Of a stretch of DNA of 5,692 bases, positions 1 to 4,641 are shown piece by piece (the first letter of the stretch is position 1; each line of letters starts with the position of its first letter). The stretch spans positions 1-5,692 of the forward strand of contig JAQBZY010000122.1 of NCBI GenBank assembly GCA_027620395.1. Direction: 5' to 3'. The position numbers and the translations under genes were made by a program. The notes below the pieces were generated by a model that was not told where the DNA came from, did not search any database, and was given only the letters and a program-made list of their open reading frames with translations. The stretch comes from Pseudomonadota bacterium. Its GTDB lineage: Bacteria > Pseudomonadota > Alphaproteobacteria > Rhodospirillales > Casp-alpha2.

Positions 1-47
1 ATGAAGCGTTGCAATTCGGCGTCGTCGATCTCGGTGTAAACCGCCAT
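1..47 (-). CDS. thrB: Homoserine kinase ThrB, N-terminal fragment (runs off the left edge)
   Basis: Read on the minus strand from the ATG whose complement is at 45-47, this gives 15 open codons, MAVYTEIDDAELQRF, before the window ends. That matches the start I remember for alphaproteobacterial homoserine kinases of the aminoglycoside-phosphotransferase fold (MAVYTEV-D-EL--F). The enzyme phosphorylates L-homoserine to O-phosphohomoserine in cytoplasmic threonine biosynthesis. On the minus strand an AAGG lies about 5 nt before the ATG, a plausible ribosome binding site, which supports this start over an in-frame ATG 8 codons further upstream. The gene diverges from the exported-protein gene starting at 201. 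Only the N-terminus is visible, with no catalytic motif, so the call depends on a short but characteristic string. Confidence 0.62.
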   Translation of the reverse strand, partial: MAVYTEIDDAELQRF

Positions 48-117
48 CCGCGCCTTGTAAGCGGAAATGCCGCCGCCGTCCATCCGCCGACCATGCGCAC
101 GTCGAGCACCGGACGTG

Positions 118-147
118 CGGAATCGGACAATGTCGGCTATGATTCCG
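118..147. repeat. Inverted repeat CGGAATC/GATTCCG overlapping a -10-like box
   Basis: Two perfect 7-base arms (118-124 and 141-147) flank a 16-base spacer. The right arm overlaps the end of the candidate -10 box TATGAT (138-143). An operator for a dimeric regulator is possible, but no regulator family is recognised and a 7-base repeat may arise by chance. Confidence 0.25.
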
Positions 148-148
148 G

Positions 149-167
149 GCCCGGGCCGCCGGGCTTT
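149..167 (+). other. GC-rich hairpin in the leader before the exported-protein gene
   Basis: GCCCGG (149-154) pairs with CCGGGC (159-164) around a GCCG tetraloop and is followed by TTT (165-167). The form recalls a very weak intrinsic terminator or a leader hairpin in the 5' untranslated region. The U-tract is only three bases, so termination is not claimed. Confidence 0.25.
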
Positions 168-200
168 CAAGGTGCGCCGCTGAAACCCATAAGAACCGAA

Positions 201-1979
201 ATGAACGCAGGATATTTGACCGCATTCCGCCGCCGCTTCGGCGCAGCCATCTTTGCTGCCATCGTCGTGATCGTCCTCGGTCACACCGGCCCGGCGGCAG
301 CGGCGTTCCCGGCCGAAGGCGACGATGGCGCCGTCAAATCGGCTCGGTTCAGCGCCTCGTTACTGAGCATCCAGCAATCGCTCACCAAACTCGGCTTTTA
401 TCTCGGCCCCGAGGACGGGCGGATGAACCGCCAAACCGAGGCCGCGATTCGCATCTATCAGCGCGCCAACGGGATCGAGCCGACCGGACGAGTCAGTCGC
501 GAATTGGCCGATCAACTGGACTATGCCATCGGCGTCAGACGGCTTTTGCATCAGCTCGACGTCGCCCGCGCCGAAAGCATCAAGGACGCTCGCAACAAGC
601 TTCTCAACCATCCAGCGACCCGCGATCTAATCAAGCCCAGCGGCGTCGATGTCGCCGATCCGACCCGCGATGCGTCGCAATGCTTCGACAAACCGACCGC
701 GCTTTGCCTGCTCAAGGAAGCCGTCGAAAGCGCCAAGGCGATCGGCCGCGCGGAAATGCGCGATTGGGCGCTCGGCGAAATCCTGATTGCCCAAGCCCGA
801 GCCGGCTTGGGTGAGGCGGCGATGCAGACGGCGGCGAAAATCCGCGACCCGCGGTTGATCATCGTCGCGCTCAGGGATATTGCCGAGGCGCAGGCGGCCG
901 GCGGCCAGGCGGCGTCGGCATTGGAAGCGGCCGAGATCATCCCCGACCCCGAAAAGAAGTCGGAAGCGCTCGCCGCCATTGCCGAGATCCAAATCCGCCG
1001 CGGTGACGGCGCCGATGCCAAGATCACCGTCGGGCGGCTCCTTTCCGGCATGGGGAAGATCACCGACCAGTTGAAGCGGATTGCCTTTCGGGCCCGTGCC
1101 GCGGTGATCTATGCCCGCGCCGGCGAAAGAAAAACCGCCGAGGAGGAACTGACTAGGGCCGAATTGGCGGCCCGCGATTTGCCTCAGGACGTCAACATGA
1201 GTGCTGGGCTGCGCCACGTCGCCTCGGCGCTGGCCAGTATCGAAGAAATCAAACGCGCGCTGGACATGCTGAACGCCGTCTCGCAGCCGTCCGACAGAAT
1301 TCCAGTCTTGATGTCGGCTGCCGAGGCGCACGCCCGTGCCGGCGATGCCGCCGCCGCGCTGGCCACAGCCGAAACCATCGAAAATGTCCGTTACCGCGCC
1401 GTCGCCCTCGGCCGCATCGCCGTCGCGCACGCCGATGCCGGCCGTAACGCCGACGCCGACGCCACCATCGAGATCGCGCTGGCGGCGATCGACCGGATCG
1501 ACCGGCCGTACGCCCGGAGCTACGCGATCAGCCGGATCGCCCTGGCCATGGTCCGGATCGCCGCCGCCACGGGGCCGCATGCCATTTCAGACGAAGCCCG
1601 AGCGCGATCATACAAGCGCGCCATCGACGCCGTGATGCGGATCGAGGACCGGCGATTGAAGGCGCACACATTGTGGCTGATCGCGTCCAGCCAACGGGTT
1701 CGCGAAGACAGCGGCTGGAGATCCACCGAGGAACTGGCCGAGCTGGCGACCGATGAAATCATCGGCGCCTTGAGCCGGGTCTGGATGTTTGCCGAGTTGG
1801 CCGAGGGGCATGCGCTCGACGGCGAAAACGATGCCGCGTGGCGGTCGTTCAGCCGCGGCTTGTCGTTCGCCGCCGACATCGACAACAGTTGGAGCCGGGC
1901 CCGCACCATGGCCAAGCTGGCGGCGACATTGATCCGATTGGTCGATCCCGGGCGCGGGCGGAGCAGCGAACCGAATTAG
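201..1979 (+). CDS. Exported peptidoglycan-binding-domain protein with helical-repeat C-terminal region
   Basis: This 592-residue protein starts at ATG 201. It has a basic start (R10-R12), a hydrophobic core (about 14-27) and an Ala-rich probable cleavage site near 32-36, so it is predicted to be secreted to the periplasm. Residues about 51-106 form a PG_binding_1 domain: an IQQSLTKLGFY helix, then a GPEDG turn, AAIRIYQ, and NGIEPTGRV. From about 160 to 580 it is almost all helical, with recurring blocks such as AL-x-IA-x-AQ-x-AGG and AEAHARAGDAAAAL, like TPR or related alpha-solenoid repeats. Its only two cysteines (C161, C169) lie close together just before the repeats. No catalytic motif is seen. 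An in-frame ATG at 9 was rejected because it would bury the signal peptide and overlap thrB. It may be a cell-wall-anchored scaffold. The precise role is unknown. Confidence 0.8.
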   Translation: MNAGYLTAFRRRFGAAIFAAIVVIVLGHTGPAAAAFPAEGDDGAVKSARFSASLLSIQQSLTKLGFYLGPEDGRMNRQTEAAIRIYQRANGIEPTGRVSRELADQLDYAIGVRRLLHQLDVARAESIKDARNKLLNHPATRDLIKPSGVDVADPTRDASQCFDKPTALCLLKEAVESAKAIGRAEMRDWALGEILIAQARAGLGEAAMQTAAKIRDPRLIIVALRDIAEAQAAGGQAASALEAAEIIPDPEKKSEALAAIAEIQIRRGDGADAKITVGRLLSGMGKITDQLKRIAFRARAAVIYARAGERKTAEEELTRAELAARDLPQDVNMSAGLRHVASALASIEEIKRALDMLNAVSQPSDRIPVLMSAAEAHARAGDAAAALATAETIENVRYRAVALGRIAVAHADAGRNADADATIEIALAAIDRIDRPYARSYAISRIALAMVRIAAATGPHAISDEARARSYKRAIDAVMRIEDRRLKAHTLWLIASSQRVREDSGWRSTEELAELATDEIIGALSRVWMFAELAEGHALDGENDAAWRSFSRGLSFAADIDNSWSRARTMAKLAATLIRLVDPGRGRSSEPN

Positions 1980-1999
1980 AATGGACGAGCCGACGCTGC

Positions 2000-2028
2000 T
2001 TGTCGCTCGCTCGCCTGTCCACTAGAGT
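2000..2028 (+). promoter_or_regulatory. Candidate sigma-70-type promoter for the CDGSH-lipoprotein pair
   Basis: TTGTCG (2000-2005) and TAGAGT (2023-2028) are separated by 17 bases, each matching the consensus at four of six positions. Transcription would start near 2035, giving a leader of about 30 bases before ATG 2064. It lies in the 84-base gap after the exported-protein gene, where no clear terminator is visible. Read-through from the upstream gene is equally possible. Confidence 0.35.
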
Positions 2029-2063
2029 CCGGCCATCCTATCCTAGGCCAATCGGAGCTGAGC

Positions 2064-2195
2064 ATGACCGACCCCGTGATCGCCCAAAAGGCGCCCTACC
2101 CCGTCGAGGTCGTTGCTGGCAAGAAATACGCCTGGTGCGTTTGTGGCCACTCGAAGCGGCAGCCGTTCTGCGACGGCGCCCCTAACGGACTTTGA
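2064..2195 (+). CDS. Mini CDGSH iron-sulfur protein, truncated and lacking the ligand histidine
   Basis: This is a 43-residue ORF with a good Shine-Dalgarno, GGAG (2054-2057), six bases before the ATG. The N-terminus (IAQKAPYPVEV) and C25-V-C27-G-H-S30-K-R-Q-P34-F-C36-D-G match a CDGSH motif, C-x-C-x2-S-x3-P-x-C-D-G-[SA]-H. CDGSH proteins bind a [2Fe-2S] cluster through three Cys and one His. Here the His position is Pro40 (CCT, one base from CAT), and the protein ends four codons later. Alphaproteobacterial relatives, as I recall them, are about 70-80 residues with two CDGSH motifs. The ending -NGL-stop resembles the end of a second motif, so an internal deletion between motifs is possible. 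It may be a decaying gene, a small protein with an altered cluster, or a sequence error. Its stop overlaps the possible TTG start of the next gene. Confidence 0.6.
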   Translation: MTDPVIAQKAPYPVEVVAGKKYAWCVCGHSKRQPFCDGAPNGL

Positions 2196-2203
2196 GCAAG
2201 CCG

Positions 2204-2764
2204 ATGCTGGGCCGAGCAATGATTTCGCTGACGTCGCTATTGCTGATTGGCGCTTGCGGCAAATTTTCGATCCTCGATACGCCGATCGTCCTCAAGTGTC
2301 CGGAATACTTCATCATCGAGGAAGCGGCGGGTCGCATTCAGTTTCGCGACGGCCCGGGCCGTGACATCGTCGACATCGAAGACAAGGCCCAGATCGGCAA
2401 CATCGATCTGGGCTGCATATCGAACGTCAAAACCAATACCAATGCCGGTAGCATGGATCTTGAAATCGCGCCGATATTCGGCGTCGAGCGCGGCGCCGCC
2501 GACCGCGACCAAAAAACGACGCTACCCTATTTCATTTCCATAACCGACCAAAACCGAAATATCCTCTATCGCGAAGCCTTCAAGTTCAACGTGTCGTTCG
2601 CCGGCAACAAGACCCGCCTGATCGCCAAGGCACCGTTGGTCAAAATCGAGATTCCGATCACATCGGAACGGCGAAGTAGTTTCTATCGGATCTATGTCGG
2701 CATGGAGTTGACCAAGGATCAACTGGCGCATAACCGCAAACTGATTGAAGATGCGCTTCGCTGA
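2204..2764 (+). CDS. Predicted lipoprotein of unknown function
   Basis: From ATG 2204 this encodes 186 residues. A short signal (R4, then ISLTSLLL) ends in a lipobox, IGA-C18, so the mature protein should be lipidated on Cys18 and attached to a membrane. The mature part holds two further cysteines (C32, C71), a possible disulfide pair. It appears beta-rich, with the blocks FRDGPGRDIVDI (47-58), LPYFISITDQ (107-116) and YRIYVGMELTKDQLAHNRKL (161-180). I associate this pattern with an uncharacterised alphaproteobacterial lipoprotein family, from memory. Alternative starts are TTG 2192, overlapping the CDGSH stop as TTGA, and ATG 2219, which would leave no positive residue before the hydrophobic core. 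ATG 2204 has GAG seven bases upstream. It is probably translationally coupled to the CDGSH ORF. No function is assigned. Confidence 0.72.
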   Translation: MLGRAMISLTSLLLIGACGKFSILDTPIVLKCPEYFIIEEAAGRIQFRDGPGRDIVDIEDKAQIGNIDLGCISNVKTNTNAGSMDLEIAPIFGVERGAADRDQKTTLPYFISITDQNRNILYREAFKFNVSFAGNKTRLIAKAPLVKIEIPITSERRSSFYRIYVGMELTKDQLAHNRKLIEDALR

Positions 2765-2810
2765 TTGCTGGCGGTTGACCGTCCTATCGCCGGGTGCAAT
2801 CATTGTCTTT
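2763..2810 (+). terminator. Possible imperfect terminator hairpin after the lipoprotein gene
   Basis: GATTGC (2763-2768, starting in the stop codon) pairs with GCAATC (2796-2801), and GGCG (2770-2773) with CGCC (2788-2791), with an asymmetric bulge between. ATTGTCTTT follows, a broken T-tract. The loop is long and the same bases hold the candidate gcv promoter, so this is a weak call. Confidence 0.25.
2775..2803 (+). promoter_or_regulatory. Candidate promoter of the gcv operon
   Basis: TTGACC (2775-2780) matches the -35 consensus at five of six positions. AATCAT (2798-2803), after a 17-base spacer, matches the -10 at four of six. Initiation would fall near 2810, just upstream of the riboswitch leader, which is where it must be if the aptamers are to be transcribed whole. 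It is placed by consensus only. Confidence 0.45.
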
Positions 2811-2830
2811 GAGAATTATTTCTCGTGATG

Positions 2831-2928
2831 CCGCCGTGGGAGAGACCGGTCGCAAAAGCAAGAAGCGAAGCGCCGGCGCCGAAGGAGCAATCGCCCCGGA
2901 AACTCTCAGGCCACAAGGACCGCAGCGG
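2831..2928 (+). promoter_or_regulatory. Glycine riboswitch, aptamer 1
   Basis: The conserved glycine-aptamer strings occur in order: GGGAGAG (2838-2844), GCGCCGAAGGAGCAA ending at 2890, AAACTCTCAGG (2900-2910) and ACAAGGACCG (2913-2922). A P1 helix can form between 2831-2838 and 2921-2928, with seven pairs, one of them G-U, and one C-A mismatch. P3a pairs GGAG (2884-2887) with CTCT (2903-2906). The outer arm of P3 is very short. Glycine riboswitches upstream of gcvT are a well-known class that usually turns the operon on when glycine is high. Confidence 0.93.
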
Positions 2929-2935
2929 ATTGAGA

Positions 2936-3025
2936 CTCTGGAAAGCGGACGGCAGGACCGTCCCACCGAAGATGTAACCCCGTCTTAGGACGGGTGAATC
3001 TTTCAGGTTCCGAGACAGAGGGGGC
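2936..3025 (+). promoter_or_regulatory. Glycine riboswitch, aptamer 2
   Basis: This second aptamer follows the first after a 7-base linker (2929-2935), giving the tandem form. P1 pairs CTCTG (2936-2940) with CAGAG (3016-3020). GGAAAG (2940-2945) is the conserved J1/2 segment. P2 pairs GGACGG (2947-2952) with CCGTCC (2958-2963). The core has CACCGAAGATGTAA and ends in CTTTCAGGTTCCGAGACAGAGG. The outer P3 arm is a clean hairpin, CCCGTC (2979-2984) with GACGGG (2989-2994), around TTAG. Some core positions differ from the commonest form (GATG for the usual G-rich P3a strand, CTTTCAGG for CTCTCAGG), but the fold is retained. Confidence 0.9.
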
Positions 3026-3028
3026 GCG

Positions 3029-3089
3029 CCGACGTACCTGGGCACTAACGCCCGAGTGCGGTTCGGGGCGACCGCCAAACGTCGGAGGA
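3029..3089 (+). promoter_or_regulatory. Riboswitch expression platform enclosing the gcvT Shine-Dalgarno
   Basis: CCGACGT (3029-3035) is perfectly complementary to ACGTCGG (3079-3085), whose last two G bases are the first two of the gcvT Shine-Dalgarno GGAGGA (3084-3089, four bases before ATG 3094). Within the stem two smaller hairpins can form: GGGC (3040-3043) with GCCC (3050-3053), and GCGGT (3058-3062) with ACCGC (3071-3075). No U-tract follows, so I infer control at translation initiation. The direction of switching is not evident from the sequence alone. Confidence 0.55.
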
Positions 3090-3093
3090 CCAG

Positions 3094-4212
3094 ATGACCG
3101 ATGCCGCCCACGAGGGCCCGCTCAAAAAAGTTCCGCTCGCCGATTTTCATCGCACCCACGGCGCCAAGATGGTGCCGTTCGCCGGTTACGAGATGCCGGT
3201 GCAATACCCGGCCGGGATCATCGACGAACACAATCACACCCGCGCCAAGGCTGGCCTTTTCGACGTATCGCACATGGGGCAGGCATGGCTGCACGGCGCG
3301 CACGCCGCCGACGCGTTGGAGCGTCTGGTCCCCGGCGACATCAAGAGCCTGGCCGCCGGCCAGGGCCGCTATACCACGATCACCAACGACTACGGCGGCA
3401 TTGTCGACGACCTAATCGTCACCGGTCACGGCGACAAACTTTTCATCGTCGTCAATGCATCGCGCAAGCACATCGATTTCCCGCTGATCGCCGATGCGGT
3501 GGGTTCGGAAGGCGAACTTGAGCTGATCGAGGATCGGGCGCTGCTCGCGTTGCAAGGTCCGTCGGCGTCGAAAGTGATGGCCCACTATGTTCCGGCATCG
3601 CAGCATCTGTTGTTCATGCATGGCGCCGATCTGCGTATCAACGACATCCCCTGCCACATCACGCGGTCGGGCTACGCCGGCGAGGACGGGTTCGAAATAT
3701 CCGTTCCGACCGAGGCGGCGCTCGACTTGGCCGAGCTATTGCAATCCGAAGACGACGTGATGCCAGTCGGCTTAGGCGCCCGCGACACGCTCCGCCTCGA
3801 AGCCGGGCTCTGCCTTTACGGCAATGATCTGGACGAGGCGACAACGCCGATCGAAGCCGATTTAAGGTGGACGATCTCGAAACGCCGGCGCGAGGAAGGC
3901 GGCTTCCCGGGCGCCGACAGAATTCTCCGGGAGATTGCCGAGGGGCCAACCAGAAAGCGGGTCGGCATTCTACCGGATGGCCGCGCCCCGGCCCGCGCTG
4001 GCACGGAAATACTGGCTGCCGACGGCAGTCCGGCCGGCACCGTCACGTCCGGCGGCTTCGGTCCCAGCGTCAAGGGCCCGATTGCCATGGGCTACGTCGC
4101 GGCGGCGCTCGCCAAACCGGGAACGCCGCTACGGCTTTTGGTGCGCGGCAGAGAGATTCCGGCGACCGTCGTCGCGTTGCCGTTTCAGCCGCACCGTTAT
4201 CATCGGGTTTAA
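3094..4212 (+). CDS. gcvT: Glycine cleavage system T-protein (aminomethyltransferase)
   Basis: This 372-residue protein is the usual length for GcvT. It transfers the methylene group from the aminomethyl-lipoyl arm of H-protein to tetrahydrofolate, releasing ammonia and forming 5,10-methylene-THF in the cytoplasm. Visible family motifs are FAGYEMPVQY (29-38), DVSHMGQ (57-63), GGIVDDLIV (101-109; the Asp pair D105-D106 contains the catalytic Asp), RSGYAGEDGFEI (191-202), GLGARDTLRLEAGLCLYGNDL (226-246) and TSGGFGPSVKGPIAMGY (318-334). The start is fixed by GGAGGA four bases upstream and by the position of the riboswitch. The long N-terminal lead before the ADFH block is slightly extended but not unusual. 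It is the first gene of the gcv operon, with gcvH 51 bases downstream. Confidence 0.97.
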   Translation: MTDAAHEGPLKKVPLADFHRTHGAKMVPFAGYEMPVQYPAGIIDEHNHTRAKAGLFDVSHMGQAWLHGAHAADALERLVPGDIKSLAAGQGRYTTITNDYGGIVDDLIVTGHGDKLFIVVNASRKHIDFPLIADAVGSEGELELIEDRALLALQGPSASKVMAHYVPASQHLLFMHGADLRINDIPCHITRSGYAGEDGFEISVPTEAALDLAELLQSEDDVMPVGLGARDTLRLEAGLCLYGNDLDEATTPIEADLRWTISKRRREEGGFPGADRILREIAEGPTRKRVGILPDGRAPARAGTEILAADGSPAGTVTSGGFGPSVKGPIAMGYVAAALAKPGTPLRLLVRGREIPATVVALPFQPHRYHRV

Positions 4213-4250
4213 AATTTGATCGCATCGACGTTCCGTTGCGAGAACTTAGG

Positions 4251-4255
4251 GGAGG
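4251..4255 (+). promoter_or_regulatory. Strong Shine-Dalgarno of gcvH, deciding its start
   Basis: GGAGG, within AGGGGAGGA, stands eight bases before ATG 4264. It favours that start over an in-frame TTG at 4216, which would add 16 residues without any family match. Confidence 0.75.
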
Positions 4256-4263
4256 ATGAAATC

Positions 4264-4641
4264 ATGACCGTCAAATACACCAAGGACCACGAATGGATCG
4301 CCATCGACGGCGACGTCGGGACCGTCGGCATCACCAATCACGCACAAGAGCAGTTGGGCGAGCTGGTGTACGTCGAATTGCCGGAAGTCGGCGCCATCCT
4401 CGAAGTTGGCGACGAAGCCTGCGTCGTCGAATCGGTGAAGGCGGCAAGCGAGGTCTACGCGCCATGCAGCGGCGAGGTCATCGCCGTCAACGAGGAACTC
4501 GCCGACGCGCCGACGACAGTCAACGAGCACGCCGAAGGCGACGGATGGTTGTTCAAGCTCAAACTATCCGACGCCGCCGAGTTGGATGAGGCAATGACCG
4601 CCGCCGAATACAAAAAATTCCTGAAGGAGCTGGAAGAATGA
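4264..4641 (+). CDS. gcvH: Glycine cleavage system H-protein (lipoyl carrier)
   Basis: This 125-residue protein is the normal length for GcvH. It carries the lipoyl arm that shuttles the aminomethyl intermediate from P-protein to T-protein and is reoxidised by L-protein. It starts with the typical YTKDHEWI (5-12). It continues with [20 protein letters not shown] (22-41), then the lipoylation site [12 protein letters not shown] (56-67) with K59 as the modified lysine. Next comes [10 protein letters not shown] (70-79), [10 protein letters not shown] (91-100) and the C-terminal [10 protein letters not shown] (111-120). All key features are intact. The stop codon overlaps the gcvP start as ATGA (4638-4641), which suggests coupled translation and matched amounts of H- and P-protein. 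Confidence 0.97.
   Translation: MTVKYTKDHEWIAIDGDVGTVGITNHAQEQLGELVYVELPEVGAILEVGDEACVVESVKAASEVYAPCSGEVIAVNEELADAPTTVNEHAEGDGWLFKLKLSDAAELDEAMTAAEYKKFLKELEE

Larger units (their letters stand above)
48..200. promoter_or_regulatory. Divergent intergenic region between thrB and the exported-protein gene
   Basis: This 153-base gap should carry promoters for both divergent genes. On the plus strand TATGAT (138-143) matches the sigma-70 -10 consensus at five of six positions, but the expected -35 position (around 114-120) is poor. No convincing minus-strand promoter was found. An inverted repeat and a GC-rich hairpin, listed separately, lie here. The plus-strand frame stays open from 9 through this region, but the residues are Pro/Arg/Gly-rich and unlike a signal peptide, and they would overlap thrB. 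The region is therefore treated as non-coding. Confidence 0.35.

Noticed and set aside
9..200. N-terminal extension of the exported-protein gene from ATG 9
   Set aside because: It would place 64 Pro/Gly/Arg-rich residues before a good signal peptide and overlap the thrB start. ATG 201 is the better start.
627..1580. Long minus-strand open frame of 317 codons inside the exported-protein gene
   Set aside because: It lies antisense to a gene with a clear signal peptide and domain. Its product is Arg/Gly/Asp-rich without any family motif, as expected from a GC-rich strand whose codon bias suppresses stops in the opposite frame.
2178..2364. Frameshifted continuation of the CDGSH gene (TDFEQ in the +1 frame resembles the GTDFEP string after a CDGSH motif)
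   Set aside because: Only five residues resemble the family. The rest of that frame has no second CDGSH motif and runs across the lipoprotein gene. Restoring it would need a gap of about five bases, so an internal deletion or simple truncation fits better.
3023..3030. Palindrome GGCGCGCC as a regulator site
   Set aside because: It is an 8-base self-complementary string at the end of aptamer 2 in GC-rich RNA-coding sequence. It is best explained by riboswitch structure and base composition.
3036..3078. Intrinsic terminator within the gcvT leader
   Set aside because: The hairpins here are GC-rich, but no run of T follows any of them before the gcvT start, so the platform is more likely translational.
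4213..4263. Separate promoter or regulatory element between gcvT and gcvH
   Set aside because: The 51-base gap has a strong Shine-Dalgarno, but no -35/-10 pair or hairpin of note was found.
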